Positions 50,341 through 58,791 of a DNA stretch of 64,000 bases are shown in pieces (position 1 is the stretch's first letter; every line of letters begins with the position of its first letter). Where the stretch lies: positions 1 through 64,000 of the forward strand of contig NZ_JASITE010000021.1 in the NCBI RefSeq assembly GCF_030767025.1, given 5' to 3'. The notes beneath the pieces were generated by a model, which saw nothing but the letters and a program-made list of their open reading frames with translations, made no database searches and was not told the origin of the DNA. The translations under genes and the position numbers were made by a program. Origin of the DNA: Nocardia sp. CC227C (GTDB taxonomy: Bacteria > Actinomycetota > Actinomycetes > Mycobacteriales > Mycobacteriaceae).

Positions 50341-52554
50341 ATGACAGAGCGGATTCAGGTCGGCGGGCTCCAGGTTGCCAAGGTGCTCCACGATTTCGTG
50401 GAGAACGAGGCCCTTCCCGGCACCGGCGTAGATTCCGCCGCGTTCTGGTCGGGTGCCGAGGCCGTCATCAACGACCTCGCTCCCCGTAACCGTGCTCTGC
50501 TCGCGGAACGCGACGACATCCAGGCCAAGATCGACGAGTGGCACCGTGCCGCAGCGTCTGATTCGCGGCCCGCCACGGCCGGCACCGGCTACGACAAGGC
50601 CGCCTACAAGCAGTTCCTCACCGAGATCGGCTACCTGCGTCCCGAACCGGCCGATTTCCGGATCGGCACCGAGAACGTGGACGCCGAAATCGCCACCACC
50701 GCGGGCCCGCAGCTCGTGGTGCCGGTGAGCAACGCCCGCTTCGCCATCAACGCCGCCAACGCGCGCTGGGGCTCGCTGTACGACGCCCTGTACGGCACCG
50801 ACGCCATCTCCGAGGAGAACGGCGCGGAGAAGGGCACCGGCTACAACAAAGTCCGCGGTGACAAGGTCATCGAATGGGCCCGCAACTTCCTCGACGACGC
50901 GGTGCCGCTGATCACCGGCTCGCACGTCGGCTCCACCAAGTACTCCATCACCGACGGCGAACTCGTCGTGGGCCTCGAGGACGGCACCGACATCGGCCTG
51001 GCCGATGCCGACGCCCTGGTCGGCTACCTGGGTGATCCGGCCGCCCCGACCTCGGTGCTGCTCAAGCACAACGGCCTGCACATCGAGATCCAGATCGATC
51101 CGTCCTCGCCGATCGGCTCCACCGACACCGCCGGTGTCAAGGACGTGGTGCTCGAGTCCGCGATCACCACCATCATGGACTTCGAGGACTCCGTGGCCGC
51201 GGTGGACGCCGAGGACAAGGTGCTCTGCTACCACAACTGGCTGGGCCTGATGAAGGGCGACCTGGCCGAAGAGGTCAGCAAGGGCGGCAAGACCTTCACC
51301 CGCACCATGAACCCCGACCGCGTCTACACCGCGCTCGACGGTTCCGAACTGGTGCTGCACGGCCGCTCGCTGCTATTCGTCCGCAATGTCGGCCACCTCA
51401 TGACCTCCGACGCCATCCTCGACGCCGAGGGCAACGAGGTCCCCGAGGGCATCATGGACGGCCTGCTCACCGTGCTCATCGCCAAGCACGCCCTGAACGG
51501 CGACACCAAGCTGAAGAACACCCGCACCGGCTCCGTCTACATCGTGAAACCGAAGATGCACGGTCCCGACGAGGTCGCCTTCACCAACGAGCTGTTCGGC
51601 CGGATCGAGGAGGTGGTGGGCCTGCCCGCCAACACCCTCAAGGTCGGCATCATGGACGAGGAGCGTCGCACCACCGTCAACCTGAAGGCGTGTATCCACG
51701 CCGCCAAGGACCGCGTGGTCTTCATCAACACCGGTTTCCTGGACCGCACCGGCGACGAGATCCACACCTCCATGGAGGCCGGGCCGATGGTCCGCAAGGC
51801 CGAGATGAAGGGCCAGCAGTGGATCCTGTCCTACGAGGACTTCAACGTCGACACCGGTATCGCCGCCGGTCTGCCCGGTAAGGCGCAGATCGGGAAGGGC
51901 ATGTGGGCCATGCCGGACCTGATGGCCGACATGCTGGTCCAGAAGGTCGGCCACCCCAAGGCCGGTGCGAACACCGCGTGGGTGCCCTCGCCGACCGCCG
52001 CCACCCTGCACGCCACCCACTACCACCTGGTGGACGTGTTCAAACGCCAAGCAGAGATCGCCAAGGGCGGCCCGCGCGCCAGCGTCGACGAGATCCTCGA
52101 GATCCCCCTCGCCACCGACACCAACTGGTCGGCCGAGGAAAAACAGCAGGAACTCGACAACAACTCCCAGGGCATCCTCGGCTACGTCGTGCGCTGGATC
52201 GACCAGGGCGTCGGCTGCTCCAAGGTGCCCGACATCTCCGATGTCGGCCTCATGGAGGACCGCGCCACCCTGCGCATCTCCTCCCAGCTGATGGCCAACT
52301 GGCTGCGCCACGGCGTCGTGACCGAGGACGAGGTCATCGCCTCCCTCGAGCGCATGGCCCCGGTCGTCGACCGCCAGAACGCCGGTGACCCGGGCTACCG
52401 CCCGATGGCCCCCGACTTCGCCTCCAGCATCGCCTTCCAGGCCGCCAAGGAACTCGTGCTCGAGGGCACCAAGCAGCCCAACGGCTACACCGAGCCCATC
52501 CTGCACCGCCGCCGCCGCGAGGCCAAGGAGTACAACGCCAAGTTCTGCGCGTAG
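50341..52554 (+). CDS. glcB: Malate synthase G
   Basis: 737 aa, the usual length for isoform G. Condenses glyoxylate with acetyl-CoA to malate, completing the glyoxylate shunt in the cytosol. The block TTIMDFEDSVAAVDAEDKV near residue 280 and CYHNWLGLMKGDL are hallmarks, MNPDRVYTA and GRSLLFVRNVGHLMT follow, and GKGMWAMPDLMADML with HPKAGANTAWVPSPTAATLH near residue 530-560 belongs to the acetyl-CoA-binding side of the barrel. ATG 50341 with GAGG upstream. A strong terminator follows. Corresponds to M. tuberculosis Rv1837c by position as well. Confidence 0.97.
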   Translation: MTERIQVGGLQVAKVLHDFVENEALPGTGVDSAAFWSGAEAVINDLAPRNRALLAERDDIQAKIDEWHRAAASDSRPATAGTGYDKAAYKQFLTEIGYLRPEPADFRIGTENVDAEIATTAGPQLVVPVSNARFAINAANARWGSLYDALYGTDAISEENGAEKGTGYNKVRGDKVIEWARNFLDDAVPLITGSHVGSTKYSITDGELVVGLEDGTDIGLADADALVGYLGDPAAPTSVLLKHNGLHIEIQIDPSSPIGSTDTAGVKDVVLESAITTIMDFEDSVAAVDAEDKVLCYHNWLGLMKGDLAEEVSKGGKTFTRTMNPDRVYTALDGSELVLHGRSLLFVRNVGHLMTSDAILDAEGNEVPEGIMDGLLTVLIAKHALNGDTKLKNTRTGSVYIVKPKMHGPDEVAFTNELFGRIEEVVGLPANTLKVGIMDEERRTTVNLKACIHAAKDRVVFINTGFLDRTGDEIHTSMEAGPMVRKAEMKGQQWILSYEDFNVDTGIAAGLPGKAQIGKGMWAMPDLMADMLVQKVGHPKAGANTAWVPSPTAATLHATHYHLVDVFKRQAEIAKGGPRASVDEILEIPLATDTNWSAEEKQQELDNNSQGILGYVVRWIDQGVGCSKVPDISDVGLMEDRATLRISSQLMANWLRHGVVTEDEVIASLERMAPVVDRQNAGDPGYRPMAPDFASSIAFQAAKELVLEGTKQPNGYTEPILHRRRREAKEYNAKFCA

Positions 52555-52576
52555 ACGCGGACCGTGCGCACGAATA

Positions 52577-52602
52577 CCCCGGTCGATCGAGATCGACCGG
52601 GG
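52577..52602 (+). terminator. Hairpin terminator after glcB
   Basis: CCCCGGTCGAT and ATCGACCGGGG form an 11-base stem with a CGAG loop, and CACGAAT/ATTCGTG (52569-52611) extends it. It starts 22 bases after the glcB stop. Confidence 0.8.
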
Positions 52603-52667
52603 GGATTCGTGTCTCCGGAATGGGTAGGCTGCGCGGCGTCAGTCGTTCCCCAGCAGAGGAAAGATCC

Positions 52668-52769
52668 ATGGGCAGTACCGTTCTCGATGTCGTCAATCTG
52701 ATCATCGCCCGCGTGAACGCGGCGTGGTGGTGGGCCTCCAGCGGATCCTCCGGCCCGATGCCGCTCTAG
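52668..52769 (+). CDS. Small 33-aa protein
   Basis: ATG 52668 has a strong site, AGAGGAAAG, about 7 bases upstream, and encodes 33 residues: MGSTVLDVVNLIIARVNAAW, WWASSGSSGPMPL. The first half is an amphipathic or hydrophobic helix followed by three consecutive Trp and a Gly/Ser/Pro tail, suggesting a membrane-surface peptide. It stands alone between the glcB terminator and the sigma factor gene. I recognise no family; the ribosome site is the main support for it being real. Confidence 0.5.
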   Translation: MGSTVLDVVNLIIARVNAAWWWASSGSSGPMPL

Positions 52770-52932
52770 GCCGTTCCCGGACCACTCGAACGGCCGTGAC
52801 CGTGCGGTCGTCAGAGCCGATCGATTCGCCGGGCAGCCGCGGCGCGCGAGAATACGCGGCGTGCCGCGGCACCGGCCGCTAGGCTGCGAGGTACCCGTAC
52901 CGGCGAGCTATCCGACCAGGAAGACACCGCAT

Positions 52933-53589
52933 ATGGCCGACGAAGGCCGCACCCTCTCCGCCGCCACCGGCGAAACCCGGGGTGAGCGGTCCGAGAGCTG
53001 TCCGGCCACCAGGCCGACGCCCGATCCGGAGCAGATGCGCCGCTTGGCGGCACTGCTGCGGGGCGTCGCAGCGGGCGATCGGGATGCCTTCACCGCCTTC
53101 TACCGTTCGACCCACGACCGCGTCTACGGTCTGGCGCTGCGGATTCTGCGCCGCCCCCCGGCCGCCGAGGAGGTCACCCAGGAGGTGTATCTGTACGTGT
53201 GGAACGCCGCCGACCAGTACGATCAGCGGCTCGCCAGTCCGATCGGCTGGCTCATGATGCTCACCCATCGGCGCGCGGTCGATCGCGCCCGACTCGAATA
53301 CTCTCGCGGCCACCGCGATCTCGCCTACGGCCAGCGACATCTGGGCCGCGATCACGACATCGTCGCCGAGACGGTGGCGCAGCGCTCCGAGGAGCGCGCC
53401 GTCATCGACTGCCTCGACACCCTGACCGACATCCAGCGGGAGTCGGTGGCGCTCGCCTACTACGGCGGCCGGACCTACGCGGAGGTGGCCGATGATCTCG
53501 GCATCCCGCTGTCCACGGTCAAAACTCGCATTCGTGACGGATTGCGCCGACTGCGCAGCTGTTTGACAGGATCGGTGACCGATGCCTGA
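52933..53589 (+). CDS. sigK: ECF sigma factor, SigK-like
   Basis: 218 aa. Sigma region 2 (DAFTAFYRSTHDRVYGLALRIL, EEVTQEVYLYVWNAADQYDQ, SPIGWLMMLTHRRAVDRARL) and region 4 (DCLDTLTDIQRESVALAYYGG, TYAEVADDLGIPLSTVKTRIRDGLRRL). The pairing with an RskA-like gene overlapping by 8 bases identifies the SigK group, which in mycobacteria is released when its membrane anti-sigma factor is cleaved. ATG 52933 is used, with AGGAAG upstream; the frame is open earlier to 52861 without support. Confidence 0.9.
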   Translation: MADEGRTLSAATGETRGERSESCPATRPTPDPEQMRRLAALLRGVAAGDRDAFTAFYRSTHDRVYGLALRILRRPPAAEEVTQEVYLYVWNAADQYDQRLASPIGWLMMLTHRRAVDRARLEYSRGHRDLAYGQRHLGRDHDIVAETVAQRSEERAVIDCLDTLTDIQRESVALAYYGGRTYAEVADDLGIPLSTVKTRIRDGLRRLRSCLTGSVTDA

Positions 53590-54301
53590 CCACGCTCCCG
53601 AGACCGATCTGCTCGACCTCGCCTATCCGTACGCACTCGACGCGCTCGCCGAGCCCGAGCGTGCGGCGGTGGAGGAGCGGGTGCGCACCGCCGACCCCGC
53701 GGCGGCGGCCGCCTTCCGTGACTCCGTGCGTGAGATCCGCGAAACCCTCGCGGCGCTCACCGTGGTCGACGCGCATCCCGCGCCCGACCATGTCGAGGCA
53801 TCCGTCCAGGCTGCCCTGGACCGCCAGCTGGCGGCCGCGACGCCGGTGGGCCGGACGTGGCCGATCCGGTGGCTGGCCGCAGCGGCGGTGCTGATCATCG
53901 CGATCGGCATCGGCGCGTTCGTGGCCGTCGACCGGACCCGGCAGGGCGAGGCGGGCGCGGTGACCGCCCAGCGGATCCTCGCCGAATCCGATGCGCGCGA
54001 GATACGCACCCCCGTCTCCGGCGGCGGCGATATCGTGGTCACCACCTCGGCGCGCTTGGACGCGGCGGCGGTGTCCTTCGACGCGGTGCCCGCCGCGCCC
54101 CTGCGGCACACCTATCAGCTGTGGCTCATCCCGGAAGGCGGCCAACCACTGTCGGCGGGTGTGCTCGACCCCTTGCCCGCACCGGACGATCCGACGGTGG
54201 TGCCGCTCGACGACGCCGCCCTGCTCGCCCTTTCGGTGGAGCCCGCCGGCGGCTCCCCCCAACCCACCACCGACCCGCTCGTGGCGGTCCCGCTCGACTG
54301 A
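53582..54301 (+). CDS. rskA: Anti-sigma-K factor, RskA-like
   Basis: 239 aa. N-terminal cytosolic anti-sigma domain (DLLDLAYPYALDALAEPERAAVEERV), one membrane span (WLAAAAVLIIAIGIGAFVAV, about residues 98-117), and an extracytoplasmic RskA domain (RHTYQLWLIPEGGQPLSAGVLDP). It would hold SigK at the membrane until regulated proteolysis. Overlaps sigK by 8 bases. No mpt83/mpt70-type target genes, the classical SigK regulon, are seen in this window. Confidence 0.9.
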   Translation: MPDHAPETDLLDLAYPYALDALAEPERAAVEERVRTADPAAAAAFRDSVREIRETLAALTVVDAHPAPDHVEASVQAALDRQLAAATPVGRTWPIRWLAAAAVLIIAIGIGAFVAVDRTRQGEAGAVTAQRILAESDAREIRTPVSGGGDIVVTTSARLDAAAVSFDAVPAAPLRHTYQLWLIPEGGQPLSAGVLDPLPAPDDPTVVPLDDAALLALSVEPAGGSPQPTTDPLVAVPLD

Positions 54302-54311
54302 TCTCCCGCCT

Positions 54312-54415
54312 GATCGACCGGGCCGAACACTGCCTGATCGACCAGACCGACTCGCCCCACCGATCCGCCGGACCCACTCGCCCTACCGGTTCGCCCGACC
54401 GATCGACCAGACCGA
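54312..54415. repeat. Three short direct repeats after rskA
   Basis: GATCGACCRGRCCGA occurs at 54312-54326, 54336-54350 and 54401-54415, in the 194-base gap between the convergent rskA and MaoC genes. No hairpin terminator is obvious there. Confidence 0.6.
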
Positions 54416-54495
54416 ACAGCCCACCGATCCCTCGGGCCGAATCGCCCCGCCGACAGCCGGGACGGGCGGACCCTCGAGTGCCGGAACGGTTCTCG

Positions 54496-55509
54496 TCAGG
54501 TGAGCGCTACGGTGGCGGTGGCCCCGCCGAATACGCGGCGGCCGTCGTGGGTGGCGGTGAGGGCGAGGGTGGCGGTTCGCGCCTCGGTGTCGACCTCGCT
54601 GACCCGGCCGCCGAATTCGATCTCCCCGACCGCGCCGGGCAGCACCCGCACCGGGTTGCACAGCCGCACCCGGTAGCGGCGCAGGGCGGTCGGATCGCCG
54701 GTCCAGGCGGTGAGATAGCCCGCACCCAGACTCATGGTGAGCATGCCGTGCGCGAGGACGCCGGGCCCCATACCGACGGCCTCGGCGCTGGCGGGATGCC
54801 AGTGGATCGGGTTCGGATCCCCGGCCACCCCGGCGTAGCGCACCAGATCGCCGAGGGTGAGCCGGTAGACGCGGGACGGCAGCCGGTCACCGACCGCCAC
54901 CCCGGCCAGCGCGCGGCCGCCGGTCACCGGCCGCGGCGTGGGGAGGGCGGGCATGACGGCCGCGACCTCGTCGATGGCGGGCGGTTCAGCGTCGAGCAGC
55001 CCCTGGTGCAGGATGTTCTCGCCGATCGCCGCGAATCGCTCATCCGGTCCGCCGTCCGCCCGGGCCACCAGTCCGGTGGTCGCGGTCAGCACGGCGCCGC
55101 CGTGCGCGTCGACGATCTCGTTGCCCAGCACCATGAGATCCCCGCCGAACGCCTTGCGGCGCGACAGCAATCCGATGTGGCTGGTGAGCCGGTCGCCGAC
55201 CAGGATGGGCCGATGGAAGTCGAAGGTCTGCTCGGTCTGCACCGTGGAGGTGAGGTCGCAGTCGGTGAGCAGCTGCCCCAGGGCCGCCTGCACCGAGCCG
55301 CCGAGCAGGGCCGCGAAGGTGGGCGGGGCGGGCAGTGCGGTACAGCCGTAGACGGCGGCGACCTCCTCGTGGAGGTGGGCCGGATGATCGTTCTGGACCG
55401 CGCGGGCGAATTCGCGCACCTGCTCGCGACCGACCTCGTAGTGGTCGCGCAGCCGGTAGGTGCGCCCGACCAGCGCGTGCGGATCGGCGAGGGTGGCATC
55501 TAGGACCAC
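54496..55509 (-). CDS. Fused double hot-dog MaoC-type acyl-CoA/ACP dehydratase
   Basis: 337 aa. The N-terminal unit (about 1-150; LVGRTYRLRDHYEVGREQVR, FARAVQNDHPAHLHEEVAA) resembles FAS1-type or HadA-like dehydratase domains. The C-terminal unit carries the hydratase-2 motif YAGVAGDPNPIHWHPASAEA with the catalytic Asp and His, then GVLAHGMLTMSLGAGYL. The fold matches HtdX/HtdY-like (R)-3-hydroxyacyl dehydratases of mycolic-acid bacteria. GTG 55509 has GGAGGAG 7 bases upstream. An ACCAACTAGTCGGT dyad upstream suggests TetR control. Confidence 0.87.
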   Translation of the reverse strand: MVLDATLADPHALVGRTYRLRDHYEVGREQVREFARAVQNDHPAHLHEEVAAVYGCTALPAPPTFAALLGGSVQAALGQLLTDCDLTSTVQTEQTFDFHRPILVGDRLTSHIGLLSRRKAFGGDLMVLGNEIVDAHGGAVLTATTGLVARADGGPDERFAAIGENILHQGLLDAEPPAIDEVAAVMPALPTPRPVTGGRALAGVAVGDRLPSRVYRLTLGDLVRYAGVAGDPNPIHWHPASAEAVGMGPGVLAHGMLTMSLGAGYLTAWTGDPTALRRYRVRLCNPVRVLPGAVGEIEFGGRVSEVDTEARTATLALTATHDGRRVFGGATATVALT

Positions 55510-55538
55510 GAATTTCTCCTCCAGGACCGGAATGGGTT

Positions 55539-55552
55539 ACCAACTAGTCGGT
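55539..55552. promoter_or_regulatory. TetR-like operator upstream of the MaoC gene
   Basis: ACCAACTAGTCGGT is a palindrome with one mismatch, 30 bases upstream of the GTG. ACCGACTAGTCGGT-type sites are common TetR operators in actinobacteria. No TetR gene lies beside it. From here to 55798 I see no convincing gene. Confidence 0.55.
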
Positions 55553-55798
55553 ACCCGATCACGCACCGGATTGCTCCTGGCGCACTAATGTGATCTGCGA
55601 CACAATTTGCACGGAACGCCCATGCGGCGTCCGCACCGAGTCCACGCGGGCGACCGCCGGGGTGACACAGGGAGTAGCGCTCGCCTCGTTGCCGTTCCGC
55701 AACCGGTTTCGGTGAAACAAATTCGGCCACTCCACCGTTGTAGAAGTACGGCGGGGGCCGGAAAATCCGCACGACAACGGCAGGTCCGTTGTGCCACC

Positions 55799-55945
55799 AT
55801 GAGTTTCGACGATCAACCCGACCAAGCGGTCGGCGACACCGGGAAGGAGGAGGCGGCTTTGCATCCGGAGTACTCGCAGCACGGCGATATGGACAAGCGC
55901 GAACGGCTGGGCCGGAATATCGGCCGCCTCGCCGCGCGGGCCTGA
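55799..55945 (+). CDS. Possible 48-aa small protein
   Basis: ATG 55799 opens 48 codons: MSFDDQPDQAVGDTGKEEAA, then LHPEYSQHGDMDKRERLGRN and a basic IGRLAARA tail. Third positions are GC-rich as in real genes, and the peptide is charged and hydrophilic. The ribosome site is weak. It lies 40 bases before the HNH gene. No family recognised; it may be spurious. Confidence 0.35.
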   Translation: MSFDDQPDQAVGDTGKEEAALHPEYSQHGDMDKRERLGRNIGRLAARA

Positions 55946-55985
55946 CCCGCCGCCTCCCTCATCTCGTTCCTTCCTTTCACGAAAC

Positions 55986-56543
55986 ATGGTGACACCCATG
56001 CTGTTCCGTCACGCCGACGAGCCGCCGGCGATAACCGCCGACAACTGGATACACACGGGAGTGCTGCTCCTCAACGCCTCCTACGAGGCTCTGACCGAGA
56101 TCCGCGCCGAGCGCGCCGTGGTGCTGCTCATCACCGGTGCCGCCGAGCCGGTGGTGGATCGGGATCCGCACTTCCCCATTCGCTCGAAGAGCCTGGAGCT
56201 CGTACTGCCGGAGACCATCCGGCTGCTGCGTTACGTCTACCTCGAGCACAGCGTGACGGTCGCCGACGGCAGCCGGGCCACCCTGCCCGCCGTGCTGCGG
56301 CGCGACGACTACCGCTGCGGGTACTGCGCCGGATGGGCCCGCACCGTCGACCACATCCGGCCGCGCAGCCGAGGCGGCCCCAACACCTGGGACAACCTCA
56401 TCGCCGCCTGCGGGCGGTGCAACGCCTACAAGGCGGACCGGACTCCCGAGGAGGCCGGCATGCGCCTGCTGTGGGAGCCCCGCGCTCCCAAGGACATGGA
56501 GAAGAAGCAGCGGCGGATCTGGAAGGAACTGGCCGCATCGTAA
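55986..56543 (+). CDS. HNH endonuclease
   Basis: 185 aa. The C-terminal half has the HNH/zinc motif RRDDYRCGYCAGWARTVDHI, RPRSRGGPNTWDNLIAACGR and CNAYKADRT: paired C-x2-C ligands around the DH...N...H core. The N-terminal half (VLLLNASYEALTEIRAERAV, VLLITGAAEPV) is the domain commonly found before HNH in this actinobacterial group and in actinophages. Two starts are possible (55986 and 55998); neither has a good ribosome site. The tail is basic (MEKKQRRIWKELAAS). Next to a WhiB gene; no other phage genes surround it, so it is probably a resident nuclease of unknown role. Confidence 0.88.
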   Translation: MVTPMLFRHADEPPAITADNWIHTGVLLLNASYEALTEIRAERAVVLLITGAAEPVVDRDPHFPIRSKSLELVLPETIRLLRYVYLEHSVTVADGSRATLPAVLRRDDYRCGYCAGWARTVDHIRPRSRGGPNTWDNLIAACGRCNAYKADRTPEEAGMRLLWEPRAPKDMEKKQRRIWKELAAS

Positions 56544-56576
56544 CCGCGTGATCGGACATGAAAGGAGCGAGATCCG

Positions 56577-56843
56577 ATGACGAAAACAGCAGTTCGGGAG
56601 CTGAGCCTGGCGGATCTGCTCCCCATCTCCGACTCGAAGGACTACTGGGCCCGCGCTGCCTGCAAGGGTGACCCCAACCACGACGCCTGGTTCCCCTACC
56701 CCTCGCAGGACTTCGACTACGCGCGAAGCATCTGCGCGGCCTGCCCCATCCGCCGCGAATGCGGCGATTTCGCCGCCCGCACCGGCCAGTCCGGCGTCTG
56801 GGGCGGCCACGAGTACGACCGCGGCACACTGATCCGCGATTGA
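56577..56843 (+). CDS. WhiB-family 4Fe-4S transcription factor
   Basis: 88 aa. The four cluster-binding cysteines are Cys29, Cys53, Cys56 and Cys62 (AACKGDP, RSICAACPIRREC), followed by the turn GVWGGHEYDRG at 73-83. The C-terminus lacks the long basic tail of WhiB1/WhiB2, so DNA contact may rely on a sigma-factor partner. ATG 56577 has AAGGAG 9 bases upstream. Follows the HNH gene after 33 bases, probably in the same transcript, and is closed by the hairpin at 56852-56886. Confidence 0.9.
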   Translation: MTKTAVRELSLADLLPISDSKDYWARAACKGDPNHDAWFPYPSQDFDYARSICAACPIRRECGDFAARTGQSGVWGGHEYDRGTLIRD

Positions 56844-56851
56844 CTCACCCC

Positions 56852-56886
56852 GAGGCCGCCGCCGTGCCCCGCACGACGGCGGCCTC
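56852..56886 (+). terminator. Hairpin terminator after the WhiB gene
   Basis: GAGGCCGCCG and CGGCGGCCTC form a 10-base stem, with CGTGC/GCACG pairing inside, 8 bases after the stop codon. Confidence 0.75.
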
Positions 56887-57011
56887 GTCGCGTACCGCCG
56901 ATTCGTTTCCGGAGCCGGTTGCGGGCAAGATGGGAACCCGTGATCGCTTCGCCCGCGCCCCGGTGCCGCCGCAAACCCCGCCTGACCTGCAAGGCGAATT
57001 TCGCGTGAACA

Positions 57012-57017
57012 TAGACT
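57012..57017 (+). promoter_or_regulatory. -10 box of a leaderless promoter
   Basis: TAGACT at 57012-57017 fits the actinobacterial TANNNT -10 consensus. Seven bases separate it from the GTG at 57025, so transcription should start on the start codon. There is no ribosome site before the GTG. Confidence 0.6.
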
Positions 57018-57024
57018 GACAATC

Positions 57025-58701
57025 GTGGGAACTCATCGCGCCCGAGGCCGGTCACGTGGTGTCAGCAAGGGACCGGTCATCGCTCTGGTGGCGGTGGTGG
57101 TGCTGGCGGTGGCGGTGGTCGGCTGGAGTTGGCTGGCCGAGCGGGCCGAGAATCGGGATGCGGCGGCGGCCGCCGCCTGTGCGGAGGGCACCACCACGCT
57201 GCATGTCACCGTCGATCCCGATATCGCGGACCCGGTGCGGGCGGCGGCGCAACGGTACAACGCCACCGAACCACGGGTGCGCGACCACTGCGCGCAGGTC
57301 GAGGTGACCGCGCGGGCCTCGGATGCCGTGGTCGCCGCGTTCACGGCCGACGCGCCGTGGAACCCGGAGTTGGGACCGCAGCCCGCGCTGTGGATTCCGG
57401 ATTCGTCGCGGTCGGTGGCGCTGATGCGGGTGCCCGGGCTGGTGGAGGGCACGCCCGCGCCGGTCGCGGTGAGCCCGATCGCGCTGGCCGTCCCCGATCA
57501 ACTCCGGCGGGCGCTGGAAGCGGCCCAGACCACCTGGGCGGATCTGCCCGGACTGCAACAGGGTTCGCTCGCCGATGTGGGGCTGGGCGGCTGGGGCGGG
57601 CTGCGCCTGGCCATGCCGCCGGGTGACGACAGCCTGGCCGCCGCGCTCGCGGTCGGGTCCGGGGTGTCGGGATCGGATCCGCTCACCGCGGAGGCCGCGG
57701 CGGCGGGCCAGGTGACCTCGGCCGTCTCGCGGCTCGCGGCGGGCGCGCCCGAGGCGTCCGATCTCGACCGGGCCTTGATGGACGCGGCGGGGGCCGCCGA
57801 CCTGCCCGAGGCGACCGTGCACGCGGTCACCGCCACCGAACAGCGCATCAAGGCCGGTCGCGGCCTCACCGCCTTCCGTCCGCTGGGCGCGACCCCGGTG
57901 GCCGACTATCCGGCGGCGCTGCTCAACGGCGACTGGGTGGACCAGACCCAGAATCTGGCGGCGAGCCTGTTCGCCGATTATCTGCGCGCACCCGAACAGG
58001 CGAAGCTGTTCACCGACGACGGTTTCGGCGCGGCACCGCCCGCCGGGCCGCCGGTGCCGGAGCAGGCGGTGCTGACCCGCGTCCGGGAGGTGCTGGCGAA
58101 TCCGGTGCTGGGGGTGCGCGCCACCGCGCTGGTGGACGTGTCGTCCTCGATGGCCGCCACCGAGGGGGCGGCCACCCGCCTGGCCAACACCCTCGCCGCC
58201 CTGCAATCGGTCATGAACGTGATGCCGCCCGATTTCGGGCTGGGCGTCTGGACCTTCGGCAAGAACCTGGACGGGGACCAGCCCTACCGGGTGATCTCAC
58301 GGACCGGACCGCTCACCGACGCCCACCGCGGCGAACTGGTGCGGGAACTGTCCGATATCTCGGCGACCAGCACCCGGCCCGACCGCGCCTATCCCACCCT
58401 GGAAGCCGCCTACCGGGACGCCGTCGCGAACTACGAGACGGGACAGACCAATTCGATCCTGCTCGTCACCGACGGCCCCGACGACGACTCCCCCGTCACC
58501 GGCGACCAACTGCTGGCGAGTATCGCCGCCCTCGCCGATCCGGCCCGCCCGGTGCGCATCGACGTCATCGCGATCGGCGGACAGGACCAGCAGACGCTGC
58601 GCACCCTCACCGAGCAAACCGCCGGCACCTACACCTCGGTGCCCACCACCGACGAACTCGCCTTCGGCAGCGCCATGAATCAGGCCCTGACCACACCTTG
58701 A
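57025..58701 (+). CDS. Membrane-anchored substrate-binding/vWA domain protein (Rv1836c-like)
   Basis: 558 aa. Short basic N-terminus, one membrane span (VIALVAVVVLAVAVVGWSWL), then an extracytoplasmic region resembling a periplasmic-binding protein (about 50-350; TLHVTVDPDIADPVRAAAQR, WIPDSSRSVALMRVPG, YPAALLNGDWVDQTQNLAAS) and a C-terminal von Willebrand factor A domain with the metal-binding DVSSSMAATEG and ILLVTDGPDDDSP. Position next to glcB fits the mycobacterial Rv1836c gene. Likely surface adhesion or protein-complex assembly; unproved. Leaderless GTG start is supported by the -10 box at 57012. Confidence 0.85.
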   Translation: MGTHRARGRSRGVSKGPVIALVAVVVLAVAVVGWSWLAERAENRDAAAAAACAEGTTTLHVTVDPDIADPVRAAAQRYNATEPRVRDHCAQVEVTARASDAVVAAFTADAPWNPELGPQPALWIPDSSRSVALMRVPGLVEGTPAPVAVSPIALAVPDQLRRALEAAQTTWADLPGLQQGSLADVGLGGWGGLRLAMPPGDDSLAAALAVGSGVSGSDPLTAEAAAAGQVTSAVSRLAAGAPEASDLDRALMDAAGAADLPEATVHAVTATEQRIKAGRGLTAFRPLGATPVADYPAALLNGDWVDQTQNLAASLFADYLRAPEQAKLFTDDGFGAAPPAGPPVPEQAVLTRVREVLANPVLGVRATALVDVSSSMAATEGAATRLANTLAALQSVMNVMPPDFGLGVWTFGKNLDGDQPYRVISRTGPLTDAHRGELVRELSDISATSTRPDRAYPTLEAAYRDAVANYETGQTNSILLVTDGPDDDSPVTGDQLLASIAALADPARPVRIDVIAIGGQDQQTLRTLTEQTAGTYTSVPTTDELAFGSAMNQALTTP

Positions 58702-58791
58702 CCACACCCCTTCGGCATGTCGCAGCACACTGTCGGCCAACTCGTGGGAGATTGCGGAGAAACACCGGTCTCTCCATCGAAGGGGTTGATC

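Noticed and set aside
55607..55798. Open frames before the small ORF at 55799 on both strands
   Set aside because: Arg- and Pro-rich translations, no ribosome sites, no family resemblance.
55986..56543. HNH gene as sign of a prophage
   Set aside because: No integrase, terminase, capsid or attachment-site repeat is visible nearby.
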